Notes: generated from the letters alone by a model not told the origin. DNA of 64,000 bases from Natronosporangium hydrolyticum (GCF_016925615.1 NZ_CP070499.1:4464001-4528000), one strand, 5' to 3'. Shown: positions 34,737 through 43,557, counted from the stretch's first letter. Numbers and translations are program-made.

Positions 34737-34762
34737 CGCGTCCTCAGGTGTCGAACCACTGG

Positions 34763-36229
34763 TCACTGCTGATCCGGATGGAGACTACCGGGGAGCCCGC
34801 GTCGGGCGCTGGCGCCGATGTCCACCACCGCCACCACCAGCGCCGCCCCCATCAGCGCGACCGTCACCAGCAGCGCGTGCCGGGCCGCGGTCGGCCAGTC
34901 GCCGGTCGCCGCCACCTGGGCGAAGAGGACCGCACCAATCAGGGCGATCCCGGCCGCGGCGCCGACCCGCTGGGCGGTCTGCAGCACACCGCCCGCGCTG
35001 CCGGCCTTCGGCACCGGCACCTGGCTCAGGGTAAGGGTCACGTTCGGTGTGATCACCAGGCCGCTGCCGAGGCCCGCCAGCAGCAGCGGCGCCGCCATCG
35101 CCCAGCCGACCGCGGGTCCGTCGGCCAGTCCGACCGCCACGGTCACCGCCCCGATCCCGAGCGCCACCATCACCAGCCCGACCGCCACCAGCGGCCGGCC
35201 GAACCGGTCGACCAGCCGGCCTCCGATCCCCGCCGCGACCGCCGATCCGACCGCGAACGGGGTCAACACCAGCCCGGTCACCAGCGCCGAGTAGCCGAGC
35301 CCTTGCTGCAGCAGCAGGCTGATCGTGAAGAAGACCGCGCTGAAACCCCCGAAGTAGCACAGCGCGAGCAGGGACCCCAGCGCGTAGGAGCGCCGCCGGA
35401 AGAGGGTCACATCGACCACCGGTTCACCGGTACGGGCGTACCGGCGCTCCCACCACCAGAAGACACCCAGCACGGCGGCGCCGGCGATGCTCACCGACCA
35501 CACCTGCCACGCCGGCCACACCTGGTTCTCGATCAGCGGGGTCAGGATCAGCAGCACCCCCGCCCCGAGCAGCACCATGCCGACCAGGTCCAACCGCTGA
35601 CCGGCGGTCCGCGGCGGCCCTCCCGCGGGGATCAGCCGGCTGCCCAGCAGCAGCGCCAGGACCCCGATCGGCAGGTTCACGAAGAAGATCCACCGCCAGC
35701 CGTGCTCCGGTCCGCCGAAGTGGATGAGCACCCCACCGAGCGTCGGCCCGACCGCGGTCGCGATCCCGACCATGGCGCCGAACAGCCCGAACGCCCGACC
35801 GCGCTCGGCGCCGTGGAACAGCTGTTGAATCAACCCGCTCACCTGCGGCATCAGCACACCACCGCCGAGCCCCTGCAGGGCCCGGGTGGCGATCAGCACG
35901 CCAGCGTTGGGCGCCAACCCGGAGGCGACGCTGGCGAGCGTGAACGTCGCAACCCCCGCCAGGAAGACCCGCCGCCGGCCGCGGGCGTCACCGACCCGGC
36001 CGGCGATCCCCAGCACGACGCCGAGGGCGAGCGCGTACCCGGCGACCACCCACTGCAAGTCCTCGGTTCGCGCCCCCAGGCCGGTCTCGATCGAGGGCAG
36101 GGCGACGTTGACGATGGTGACGTCCAGCAGCGCCATGAACCCTGCCACCAGACAAACCGCCAGGGCCCGCCAACGCCGCGGGTCAGCCGGCGCGGGCAGG
36201 GAAGCAAGCTGCTGCGGCAACGCCGCCAT
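34763..36229 (-). CDS. MFS transporter, DHA2 (EmrB/QacA) type
   Basis: A 488-residue drug:H+ antiporter-type protein with about 14 helices. Motif D1 is LDVTIVNVALPSI, motif A GRVGDARGRRRVFL, and motif C a Gly-rich TAVGPTLGGVLI. ATG behind AAGGGAGCGGG. Its stop overlaps a possible GTG start of the GH127 gene, so the two are co-transcribed; such proximity could be chance, because DHA2 proteins normally export drugs rather than import sugars. Confidence 0.92.
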   Translation of the reverse strand: MAALPQQLASLPAPADPRRWRALAVCLVAGFMALLDVTIVNVALPSIETGLGARTEDLQWVVAGYALALGVVLGIAGRVGDARGRRRVFLAGVATFTLASVASGLAPNAGVLIATRALQGLGGGVLMPQVSGLIQQLFHGAERGRAFGLFGAMVGIATAVGPTLGGVLIHFGGPEHGWRWIFFVNLPIGVLALLLGSRLIPAGGPPRTAGQRLDLVGMVLLGAGVLLILTPLIENQVWPAWQVWSVSIAGAAVLGVFWWWERRYARTGEPVVDVTLFRRRSYALGSLLALCYFGGFSAVFFTISLLLQQGLGYSALVTGLVLTPFAVGSAVAAGIGGRLVDRFGRPLVAVGLVMVALGIGAVTVAVGLADGPAVGWAMAAPLLLAGLGSGLVITPNVTLTLSQVPVPKAGSAGGVLQTAQRVGAAAGIALIGAVLFAQVAATGDWPTAARHALLVTVALMGAALVVAVVDIGASARRGLPGSLHPDQQ

Positions 36230-36267
36230 CCCGCTCCCTTACCCAGCGCACGAGCACCCTAGCCGGG

Positions 36268-37263
36268 TCAGGTCCAGACCTTGGCGATCCGGGCCAGGGT
36301 CTCCTGCCGGGTGGCCACGTCGTACGCGGCCCCGGCCAGCATCAGCTCATCGACACCGGTGCGCTCGACCAGAGCGTCCAGCGCCGCCACCACCTCCTCG
36401 GCCGTGCCCGCGTACTGGGTGGCGGGCAACTGGGCGAGCAGCTCACGATCAAGGTCGGTCAGCTCGACCGCGGCGGCGGTCTCGGGGGAGACGATCGGGC
36501 CGAGCTTGCCGGTGCGCAGGCTGAGCGCCATGATCCGGCTCGGGCCAGCCAGATAATCCGCCTCCGCCGTGGTCTGCGCCGCGATCGCCGAGACGCTGAC
36601 CATGGCGTACGGCCGGTCTAGCCGGGTCGAGGGCCGGAAGCCCTGCCGGTAGAGCTGCAGCGCCGCGTCCACGGCCGAACCGCCGGTGGCGAAGTGGTAC
36701 GCGTAGCAGAAGGGCAACCCCAGGGCGGCGGCCAACTGGGCGCTGTAGGTAGAGGAGCCGAGCAGGAACACCTGCGGGTACGAGGTGGCGGCTGGGGTGG
36801 CCCGCAGCCGCTGCCCCCCGTCGGCGCTGAGCAGGGCGAGCACAGTGTCCAGATGGTCGGGGAACTGCTCCACGGTCAGGTACGGGGAGACTCCGCGCAA
36901 CGCCGCCGCGGTGACCTGGTCGGTGCCGGGCGCCCGCCCGATGCCCAGATCGATCCGGCCGGGATGCAGCGCCTCCAGCATGGCGAACTGCTCAGCCACC
37001 ACAAAGGGCATGTGGTTGGGGAGCATCACCCCGCCGGAGCCGACCCGGATCCGGCTGGTCTGGGCCGCCACCGCCGCGATGAGCACCGGTGGGGAGGTGG
37101 CGGCGACGGCCGGCATGTTGTGGTGCTCAGCGATCCAGAACCGGGCGTACCCGAGATCGTCGGCGGTACGGGCAAGCTCGATCGTGCCGCGCAGCGCGTC
37201 GGCGCTGTCGTGTCCGGCTCGCACGGTGGCCAGATCGAGAACAGAGAGGGGTACACGGACCAT
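36268..37263 (-). CDS. Luciferase-like flavin monooxygenase (MsnO8 type)
   Basis: A 331-residue bacterial-luciferase-family protein. Typical sequences are RFWIAEHHNMPAVAATSPPV, RIRVGSGGVMLPNHMPFVVAEQF and RIDLGIGRAPGTD. The enzyme would use reduced FMN (or F420). ATG with AAGGAG upstream. Located behind the MFS gene on the same strand; substrate unknown. Confidence 0.92.
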   Translation of the reverse strand: MVRVPLSVLDLATVRAGHDSADALRGTIELARTADDLGYARFWIAEHHNMPAVAATSPPVLIAAVAAQTSRIRVGSGGVMLPNHMPFVVAEQFAMLEALHPGRIDLGIGRAPGTDQVTAAALRGVSPYLTVEQFPDHLDTVLALLSADGGQRLRATPAATSYPQVFLLGSSTYSAQLAAALGLPFCYAYHFATGGSAVDAALQLYRQGFRPSTRLDRPYAMVSVSAIAAQTTAEADYLAGPSRIMALSLRTGKLGPIVSPETAAAVELTDLDRELLAQLPATQYAGTAEEVVAALDALVERTGVDELMLAGAAYDVATRQETLARIAKVWT

Positions 37264-37300
37264 CCCCCGAACCTACTCCTTGTCAACTCCTTGGCCGCGT

Positions 37301-37317
37301 GCATGCGTCGCGCATGC
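37301..37317. promoter_or_regulatory. Operator-like palindrome before the VapBC pair
   Basis: GCATGCG and CGCATGC arms flank TCG, 12 bp before the antitoxin start, where ribbon-helix-helix antitoxins usually bind. Confidence 0.5.
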
Positions 37318-37329
37318 TACGTTCGAGGT

Positions 37330-37566
37330 ATGGCGACCACCTTGCAGATCAGGAACGTCCCAGCAGAGCTTCACGCCGCCATTGCTGAGCACGCCCGTGC
37401 CCAGGGGTTGACGATCTCCCAGTACCTCCTCCGCCGGATAGCGCAGATCGAAGGCAAACCAGAAGTCGGCCACGCACTCGACGCCCACTGGGAACATTCC
37501 AAGCACCGGAAACGGGCGGCGCCCGGGGCCGCTGCCGCCATGGTCGCTGAGGACCGTGAGCGGTAG
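37330..37566 (+). CDS. Ribbon-helix-helix antitoxin (FitA/VapB type)
   Basis: A 78-residue antitoxin. The N-terminal LQIRNVPAELHAAIAEHARA and GLTISQYLLRRIAQIE form a ribbon-helix-helix DNA-binding dimer; the C-terminal tail (HWEHSKHRKRAAPG) would wrap the toxin. ATG with GAGGT immediately upstream. The toxin starts 2 bp after its stop. Confidence 0.88.
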   Translation: MATTLQIRNVPAELHAAIAEHARAQGLTISQYLLRRIAQIEGKPEVGHALDAHWEHSKHRKRAAPGAAAAMVAEDRER

Positions 37567-37568
37567 CG

Positions 37569-37982
37569 GTGCTGGTGATCGACACCTCCGCTCTAGTGGA
37601 GGTGCTCACGACCGATCCGGCCGCGATACCTGAGCTGGCGCAGCGGGTGCACGGCGTCGAATGGATGAGCGCACCGAGCTTGATCGACTACGAGGTCTTG
37701 AACGTCCTCCGCAAGCTTGTGCTACGGCAGTCGATCGACATCGAGCTGGCCGAGGATTCTCGCCGCACCCTGCGGGCGCTGCGACTGGTGCGCTATCCGA
37801 TGAGTGAGGAGCTTGCCGACCGGGTGTGGCAGCTGCGGCACAACGCCTCGGCCTACGACGCCTCGTTCGTCGCGCTAGCCGAACACCTCAACGTGCCGTT
37901 GGTGACCGCGGAACGTCGACTTGCTGAAGGAGTACGCGGGCTCACCAGCGCCCCGGTCGAGTCGTACGCCGTTCCTGAGTAA
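37569..37982 (+). CDS. VapC-type PIN-domain toxin
   Basis: A 137-residue PIN ribonuclease. Asp5 in VIDTSALVEVL, the Glu in LIDYEVLNVL and the Asp in AYDASFVALAEHL are the usual metal-binding acids. The last motif reads TAERRL where TxDxxL is common. Starts at a GTG, coupled to the antitoxin. Expected to cleave tRNA or rRNA when freed. Confidence 0.9.
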   Translation: MLVIDTSALVEVLTTDPAAIPELAQRVHGVEWMSAPSLIDYEVLNVLRKLVLRQSIDIELAEDSRRTLRALRLVRYPMSEELADRVWQLRHNASAYDASFVALAEHLNVPLVTAERRLAEGVRGLTSAPVESYAVPE

Positions 37983-38006
37983 GCAGTCCTGATCATCGGC
38001 GTATAC

Positions 38007-38546
38007 CTACAGGTGCTCCGGTCCACCCCGGTCGGCGAGGTCGCCGAACCACGTGACGGCGTGGCGTCCGGAGGCCAGCCCGTAGGCCAGGGTCGCCCGC
38101 TGGTACGCCACGATCTCGCGATGTTCGGCCGGAACGGTCATCGCGTCGAGGTGCTGCTCCAGTGCGGTGAGGTCGACCAGGTCAGCCGCTGCCCGCTGCT
38201 GCATCCGTCGCAGCACGGGGGTGCGGTCCTCGGGATCGAGCAGCCCGAGGAAGAACAATCGCGGAAGCGCCGCGACCTCCAGGTTCGTCCCGCTGAGTTC
38301 GCCGGTCATCCAGTCGTGGAACTCCTGGCGGCCCGCCTCGGTGGTGCGGTAAACCTTCTTGCCGCGCCCGCCCGGTTCGACGCTCGCGACCTCGATCAGC
38401 CCCCTGTCGAGCAGCGTGTCGAGGGCACGCTTGATGCTGCCGGAACTGGCGCTGTAGACCAGCGCGACCCCCGCCTCGAAGTTCTTGATCAGGCCGTAGA
38501 GGCTCTGCGGGGCGAGGAGCAGCAGCCCCAGGATCACGTGTGCCAC
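38007..38546 (-). CDS. PadR-family regulator
   Basis: A 179-residue PadR protein. The winged helix is ILGLLLLAPQSLYGLIKNFE and SGSIKRALDTLLDRGLIEV with a GRGKKVYRTTEAG wing, followed by a helical dimerisation tail. GTG start. It is divergent from a serine hydrolase gene, with a 27-bp palindrome between them that is a very likely operator. Confidence 0.9.
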   Translation of the reverse strand: MAHVILGLLLLAPQSLYGLIKNFEAGVALVYSASSGSIKRALDTLLDRGLIEVASVEPGGRGKKVYRTTEAGRQEFHDWMTGELSGTNLEVAALPRLFFLGLLDPEDRTPVLRRMQQRAAADLVDLTALEQHLDAMTVPAEHREIVAYQRATLAYGLASGRHAVTWFGDLADRGGPEHL

Positions 38547-38572
38547 GTCATGACCCTAACCGATTGACCCTC

Positions 38573-38599
38573 TGAGACATGTCTAGTAGACATGTCTCA
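38573..38599. promoter_or_regulatory. 27-bp near-perfect palindrome, probable PadR operator
   Basis: TGAGACATGTCTA and its inverted copy meet at one central mismatch; each half also contains the self-complementary AGACATGTCT. It lies 27 bp from the PadR start and runs into the AGGAGG ribosome binding site of the serine hydrolase gene. Confidence 0.85.
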
Positions 38600-38611
38600 G
38601 GAGGATGTTCC

Positions 38612-39760
38612 ATGAGCCCACCCCGGCGCACCTTCACGGCGCCCGGCAATCGCGTGGCCGGCGACGTCGACGCCCGCCTGACCAGCTTCGTCCAGCGGCT
38701 GGGCGCCAGGCCCGGCCTGCACCACGTCAGCCTCGCCATGACCAGCGCCGACGGGCGGTACCACTGGGCAGGCGGTTCCGGGCCGGCAGTCGCCGGCGAG
38801 CCGGAGGTGCGCCCCGAGGCGCCCTTCTTCATCGCCTCGATCACCAAACGGTTCATCATCACGCTGGTCTTGCAGGCTCACGAGCGCGGTGAGCTCGACC
38901 TGGCCACACCCATCACCGGCTACCTACCCCCAAGCATCACCACGGGGCTGCACATGAGCGACGGCTTGGACCGGACGCCGAGCATCACCGTGCGGCACCT
39001 CGCCAGCCACACCTCGGGGCTGCCGGACTTCTTCGAACGACGCCGAGCCGGCCCCAGCCTCTACCGACAACTCCGCGCCGGGCACGACACATCCTGGAGT
39101 TTCGACGACGCCATCACCATCGCCCGCGAGCAGCAGCGCCCACACTTCGCCCCGCAGGACCTCACCGCCGAGCGGCAGCGGGCCCGCTACTCCGACACCG
39201 GCTTCCAACTGCTGATCCGGATCCTCGAAACCGTCACATCGCGACGCTTCCCGGATCTGCTCGCTGAACGGATCACCGGCCCGCTCAGCCTCACCCACAC
39301 CTGGCACCCCGCCGGCCGGCCCGCCGAGCCGCCCCCGGCAACCCCCCTGCCGCTCTACGCCGGGCGGCGACGCGTCGATGTGGACGGGGTCATCAGGTCG
39401 AGCAATGATCTGTACAGCACCACCGACGACCTGCTCACCTTCGAGCGGGCCCTCGTCGCCGGTGAGCCATTCCGCGACCCGGCTACCCGACATCTGCTGA
39501 CCGAGCGCCGCAACCGCCTGCGCAACGCCCCGGTCCTCCGGTACGGCCTGGGCACCATGACCTTCTCGGTCAACCGGCTCATCTCACCGCAGCGCCGGCC
39601 CGTGACCCTCGTCGGGCACTCTGGATCGACCGGCACCTGGCTGTTCACCTGCCCGGAACTCGGCCTGCACCTGGCCGGGACGGTCGACCAGACCCAGGCC
39701 CAAGGCCTGCCCTTCCGCATCATGGCCAAGTGTCTGCGCCGCTGGGCACGCTGGCCCTGA
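38612..39760 (+). CDS. Serine hydrolase of the class C beta-lactamase/PBP family
   Basis: A 382-residue penicillin-recognising hydrolase fold. The nucleophile motif is SITK (Ser76, Lys79), the second motif YSDTG (Tyr193), and a GHSG near residue 335 serves as the KTG-box equivalent. No signal peptide is visible, so it is probably cytosolic. Such proteins range from esterases to D-aminopeptidases. Strong AGGAGG ribosome binding site within the PadR operator region, so PadR control is likely. Confidence 0.88.
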   Translation: MSPPRRTFTAPGNRVAGDVDARLTSFVQRLGARPGLHHVSLAMTSADGRYHWAGGSGPAVAGEPEVRPEAPFFIASITKRFIITLVLQAHERGELDLATPITGYLPPSITTGLHMSDGLDRTPSITVRHLASHTSGLPDFFERRRAGPSLYRQLRAGHDTSWSFDDAITIAREQQRPHFAPQDLTAERQRARYSDTGFQLLIRILETVTSRRFPDLLAERITGPLSLTHTWHPAGRPAEPPPATPLPLYAGRRRVDVDGVIRSSNDLYSTTDDLLTFERALVAGEPFRDPATRHLLTERRNRLRNAPVLRYGLGTMTFSVNRLISPQRRPVTLVGHSGSTGTWLFTCPELGLHLAGTVDQTQAQGLPFRIMAKCLRRWARWP

Positions 39761-39799
39761 TCGGCTGCCCAGCTCGCGAGCTAGGGCCAGCCCAGCCGT

Positions 39800-39946
39800 C
39801 CGGAGGACACCCTGGTCCACCACCAGGAAGACGCCGTCGGTGTGCGGGACGAACTCGCGCCCATCGTCGCTCATCTGGGTGACGAAGCCACCGGCCGGCC
39901 GTACGTCGAGCCGGTCGACCCGGGGTGCAAGTAACCCTGACCACAC
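39800..39946 (-). pseudogene. SRPBCC (AHSA1-like) gene fragment
   Basis: The minus strand reads PRVDRLDVRPAGGFVTQMSD, then GREFVPHTDGVFLVVDQG, similar to the middle of AHSA1/SRPBCC proteins (DVRPGG.F...M.DDG..F). The frame then continues into unrelated sequence and there is no start, so only a scrap of the gene survives between the hydrolase and the TetR gene. Confidence 0.45.
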
Positions 39947-39962
39947 GTGCTAGTATCTGGCC

Positions 39963-40610
39963 ATGCGGTCAGATTCTCAGGCAGCCGGCCAGAAGCCTCG
40001 CTCGTTCATTGAGGATGCACGCCGTGCGCAGATCGTCACCAGCGCCGTCGAGACCCTCGCGGAGCACGGGTACGCCGGGACCTCATTGGCTCGGATCGCC
40101 ACTCGCGTCGGCATCAGCAAGGGCGTCATCTCCTACCACTTCGCCGGCAAGGATGAGTTGATCGAACAGTTGGTGGAGCAGATCTACGGCCGGATCAGTG
40201 CGTTCGTCGCACCCGAGGTCAAGCGGGAGCAGACGGTCGTCAGGCGGCTCGCGGCTCGTTTCCGGGCGCTCGCCAACTACGCGAGCACTCATCGCGCCGA
40301 GATGGTCGCGCTGACCGAGATCTTCAACAACCTGCGCGACTCGAACGGTCAACTCCGATACGGAGATGGCTACAACGAAGACCTCTATCAGCAGCTGGAG
40401 GAGGAGTTTCGCGCGGGCCAGGCGACCGGCGAGCTCCGCTCTTTCGATACCCGGGTCATGGCGGTCACTGCGCAGGCAGCGATCGACGCCATGATCGCTT
40501 ACTCCGACACCAACCCCGATCATGACATCGGAGCGCACGCCAGCGAGCTCGCGCTCCTCTTCGAACATGCCATCAAGGCGCCGACCACCGCCCCACCGCA
40601 AGAAACCTGA
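39963..40610 (+). CDS. TetR-family regulator
   Basis: A 215-residue regulator with HTH (YAGTSLARIATRVGISKGVISYHFAGKDELIEQL) and a TetR_C-type ligand domain. The ATG lies just after GCTAGTATCTGGCC, which may hold its operator. The DUF418 membrane gene follows after 137 bp in the same direction and may be its target. Confidence 0.9.
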   Translation: MRSDSQAAGQKPRSFIEDARRAQIVTSAVETLAEHGYAGTSLARIATRVGISKGVISYHFAGKDELIEQLVEQIYGRISAFVAPEVKREQTVVRRLAARFRALANYASTHRAEMVALTEIFNNLRDSNGQLRYGDGYNEDLYQQLEEEFRAGQATGELRSFDTRVMAVTAQAAIDAMIAYSDTNPDHDIGAHASELALLFEHAIKAPTTAPPQET

Positions 40611-40747
40611 AGCAGGATCGTCCCCGTACGCCCATCATCGCGGCGTCAACCCCGTTGGACGGGGCCGACTCGCCCCGCCGCCAAAGCCAGCGAGCCACCA
40701 CTCCCGGATCTCCCAAGCCCCGGCGGCAATCGACATTGCGAGGAACC

Positions 40748-41995
40748 ATGACATCGACTACCGGGCGTCCCCCTGAGACCGCGGCACCTACCGAGCAGAC
40801 AGCTCGAATCCCGGCACCGGACCTGGCACGAGGGTTCATGCTGTTGCTGATCGTGCTGGCAAACACCGTCTACTATCTTTATAGCCGGGACCACTCTGGA
40901 AGCAGCGGCCATCCGCTCGATGGCTCGGCCGTCGACAAAGTCGTGCAGGCAGTTCTGATCATCGGCGTGGACCTACGGGTCTATCCGATGTTTGCCTTCC
41001 TCTTCGGCTACGGCCTCGTGATGCTGCTCCGCAGTCAGCAACGGAGAGGGCGTTCGGACCAGGATGCTCGGAGACTGGTGCAGCGACGAAACCTGTGGTT
41101 GATTCTCTTCGGCGCTGTCCACGCGATCCTCCTCTGGGGCGGAGACATCCTGGGCGCGTACGGATTGACCGGCCTGATTCTGGTCTGGCTCTTCCTGCGC
41201 CGGTCGGACCGCACCTTACTGATCTGGGCGGGGGTCGGCGCGACGCTGGTGTTTCTGTTGGCGGCTCTCTCCACCCTTGAGGGGGTGGCTATCCTGGCCG
41301 GCGAGGAGACTCCTTCCGAGGTCGGTGGATGGATCACCGCCATCATGACCGAAAGCGTCGCCACCGAGAGTGTCGTGGCCGCGGCCCTCCTGCGGATTAC
41401 GATGTGGCCGATCCAGATCTTCATCGTGCAGGGCATCCTCGGGCTAGTCGTCCCAGTCTCCATACTCCTCGGGATCTGGGCCGCCCGGCGTCAGATCCTC
41501 GAGCGTCCGAGTGAGCACCGGCGGCTGCTCTGGATCGTCGCCGTGGGCGGTGTCGCCATCGGCTGGGCAGGCGCGATGCCACACGCGCTGACGCACGTTG
41601 GCATATTTAGCGGTCTCGAACCGGTGCTGTCGTCGTTCGCCGCACCACAGATGCTCACCGGGCTGGCCTGCGGCCTAGGTTACGTCGCAGCCTTCGGCCT
41701 GATCGGCGACCGACTCGCTGGCCGGCCGCTCGGGCGGTGGGCAGGCGCAGTCAGCGCGGTGGGGAAGCGATCGATGACGTGTTACCTCGCCCAGTCGGTC
41801 CTGTGTGCACCGCTGCTCGCCGCCTGGGGGCTCGGGCTCGGCGCACACCTCGGCAGCGCCACCATGGCCACGTACGCGGTCGGCGTCTGGCTGATCACCG
41901 TGGTCTACGCCGTGTACCTGGAACGAGCAGGCAAAGCCGGCCCGGCCGAGACCCTGATGCGGCGTCTGACTGGGAGGGATGGGCGAGCCCCATAG
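40748..41995 (+). CDS. DUF418 integral membrane protein
   Basis: A 415-residue protein with about ten transmembrane helices. Signature regions are DLARGFMLLLIVLANT, YPMFAFLFGYGL, RRNLWLILFGAVHAILLWGGDIL (the conserved DIL after a Gly-rich helix) and the C-terminal GKRSMTCYLAQSVL typical of DUF418/YeiB proteins. The ATG follows GCGAGGAACC. Function unknown; often found next to a TetR gene. Confidence 0.9.
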   Translation: MTSTTGRPPETAAPTEQTARIPAPDLARGFMLLLIVLANTVYYLYSRDHSGSSGHPLDGSAVDKVVQAVLIIGVDLRVYPMFAFLFGYGLVMLLRSQQRRGRSDQDARRLVQRRNLWLILFGAVHAILLWGGDILGAYGLTGLILVWLFLRRSDRTLLIWAGVGATLVFLLAALSTLEGVAILAGEETPSEVGGWITAIMTESVATESVVAAALLRITMWPIQIFIVQGILGLVVPVSILLGIWAARRQILERPSEHRRLLWIVAVGGVAIGWAGAMPHALTHVGIFSGLEPVLSSFAAPQMLTGLACGLGYVAAFGLIGDRLAGRPLGRWAGAVSAVGKRSMTCYLAQSVLCAPLLAAWGLGLGAHLGSATMATYAVGVWLITVVYAVYLERAGKAGPAETLMRRLTGRDGRAP

Positions 41996-42061
41996 CGGAC
42001 GGCGCCCCGCAGCGGGCCGTGCTCGACACCTTGACCTGAGCTTCGGCCGACTACCCTGAGC

Positions 42062-42640
42062 ATGATGCATTCCATGCGACAGGTGAACCGGCATGAAGGC
42101 CTGGCAGTGCTTCCCCTCGCGGACGAGCTGCACGATGTCTACGCCGACACATTCTCCGGACCACCGTGGAACAAGCGCCAAGCCGGTATCGACCAGTTTC
42201 GCCAGCGCCTCGACACCGACGCGGGCCGACCCGGGTTCCGGTCGGTGGTCACCACCTCGCCAGCCGGGATCGACGGGTTCGCCACCGGCTGGATCACCGG
42301 GCAACCGTTCCGGTCCGACCGCGCCTACGGATTGGTCGCCGAGCAGCTCGGGCCGGAGCGGGTCGAGCGGATGCTCATCGGCGCGCTCGAAGTGGACGAA
42401 CTCGCGGTCCGCCCTCGCGCCCGGCGGGACGGGCTTGGCCGCCAACTACTCGGCGAGCTGATCTCCGATGCGCCCAGCGGGCGAGCGTGGCTCCTGACCT
42501 CGCGGCAGATCACCGACACCGTCGCGTTCTACCGCCGAGTCGGCTGGTACGAGGTGCCGCCGCTGCTCGGTCAGGAGAACGACATCGTGGTGTTCCTCAG
42601 CCCGGCCCACCCGGCCCGGGACACCCCTACTCCGCCGTGA
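42062..42640 (+). CDS. GNAT acetyltransferase
   Basis: A 192-residue acetyltransferase-fold protein. The acetyl-CoA region is VDELAVRPRARRDGLGRQLLGEL, followed by TDTVAFYRRVGWYEVPP. The N terminus contains YADTFSGPPWNK, typical of one actinobacterial GNAT subgroup. Start ATG at 42062 (or 42065). Substrate unknown. Confidence 0.85.
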   Translation: MMHSMRQVNRHEGLAVLPLADELHDVYADTFSGPPWNKRQAGIDQFRQRLDTDAGRPGFRSVVTTSPAGIDGFATGWITGQPFRSDRAYGLVAEQLGPERVERMLIGALEVDELAVRPRARRDGLGRQLLGELISDAPSGRAWLLTSRQITDTVAFYRRVGWYEVPPLLGQENDIVVFLSPAHPARDTPTPP

Positions 42641-42669
42641 CCGGCCGCCTGTTCGAAGCACCTGCCGGA

Positions 42670-42729
42670 GGTTAAGAATACTTGACATGATGTCGCGCCT
42701 GCTTTACTTTGGTTAAGAATCTTTGACAT
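42670..42729 (+). promoter_or_regulatory. Promoter with two direct-repeat operators
   Basis: GGTTAAGAATACTTGACAT (42670-42688) and GGTTAAGAATCTTTGACAT (42711-42729) are 17/19 identical and 41 bp apart. The first contains TTGACA, spaced 17 bases from TACTTT (42705-42710), a near-consensus promoter. The second copy covers the likely transcription start, so a bound regulator would block initiation. Confidence 0.75.
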
Positions 42730-42747
42730 CACACCTAGGGGCCCGAC

Positions 42748-43239
42748 ATGTCGTACGAAGAGCGAGGCACGTGGGTCTATCTGCTCACGACGTTGGGGGT
42801 CTACACGGCGTACGTGATCGTCGTGCTGTCCCGGGCGACCGATCCGATCACCGAGACGGCGTACCAGGTGCCGTTGCTGGTGTCGATAGGGGCGGCGATC
42901 CTCGCGTCGATCCTGCTGCGGATCGTCGTCGAGATCGGCGCGGGAGTCGCCCGCGGCGTCCGCGACGAGGTCGCGGCGGAGATCGAGGCGCACACCGGGG
43001 CGAAGACCGAGCGACGCACCGCCGATCCGTATCGCACCGACGCCCGCGACCGCGACATCGCCCGGCTCGGCGACCAGCGCACCTGGATCGTCACCGCCGC
43101 AGGCGCGCTCGCCGCCATGCTCATGGCCCTCGCCGAGTGGCACTTCTTCTGGATCGCGAACGTCATCTACCTGAGCTTCGTGCTGCAGGCCGGCTCAAGC
43201 GCGATCGTCAAGCTCGTGCTCTACCGGCGGGGGTTCTGA
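42748..43239 (+). CDS. DUF2178-like membrane protein
   Basis: A 163-residue protein with four hydrophobic helices in two pairs (WVYLLTTLGVYTAYVIVVLS; VPLLVSIGAAILASILLRIV; then two more after a charged linker). This type is regularly encoded next to a small XRE regulator, as here (1 bp gap). It may sense a membrane signal for the regulator (inference). Confidence 0.78.
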   Translation: MSYEERGTWVYLLTTLGVYTAYVIVVLSRATDPITETAYQVPLLVSIGAAILASILLRIVVEIGAGVARGVRDEVAAEIEAHTGAKTERRTADPYRTDARDRDIARLGDQRTWIVTAAGALAAMLMALAEWHFFWIANVIYLSFVLQAGSSAIVKLVLYRRGF

Positions 43240-43240
43240 C

Positions 43241-43465
43241 GTGGCCAAGCCGACCAAGGTGACCAACCGCATCCGCGCCCTGCGGTTCGAGCACGGCGAG
43301 CTGACCCAGGCGCAGTTGGCCGACACCATCGGCGTCACCCGGCAGACGATCATCGCGATCGAGCAGGGTCGCTACTCGCCGTCGCTGGAGATGGCGTTCC
43401 AGATCGCGCGCGCCTTCGGAGTAGGCCTCGACGACGTGTTCCAGTACCCGGAGGAGCAATCATGA
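43241..43465 (+). CDS. Small XRE-family HTH regulator
   Basis: A 74-residue Cro/CI-type protein that is nearly all helix-turn-helix: ELTQAQLADTIGVTRQTIIA, then YSPSLEMAFQIARAFGVGLDDVFQYPEE. GTG start 1 bp after the membrane protein stop. It probably binds the 19-bp direct repeats upstream of the pair. Its TGA overlaps the ATG of a truncated downstream gene (ATGA). Confidence 0.9.
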   Translation: MAKPTKVTNRIRALRFEHGELTQAQLADTIGVTRQTIIAIEQGRYSPSLEMAFQIARAFGVGLDDVFQYPEEQS

Positions 43466-43557
43466 AAGCCGCCGTCGACCGCCCCACCCCGCAGGGCGTG
43501 CGCGAGCTCCCGATTGTCGAGAGCGCATGCCGCCGAGCTAGTCTTCGCCGATCATGA
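43462..43557 (+). pseudogene. Truncated 5' end of a zinc-type alcohol dehydrogenase-like gene
   Basis: From the ATG overlapping the XRE stop, the frame reads MKAAVDRPTPQGVRELPIVE and stops after about 31 codons. MKAAV is the typical start of MDR-family oxidoreductases. The rest of the gene is missing, and the VOC gene begins at 43554. Confidence 0.35.
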
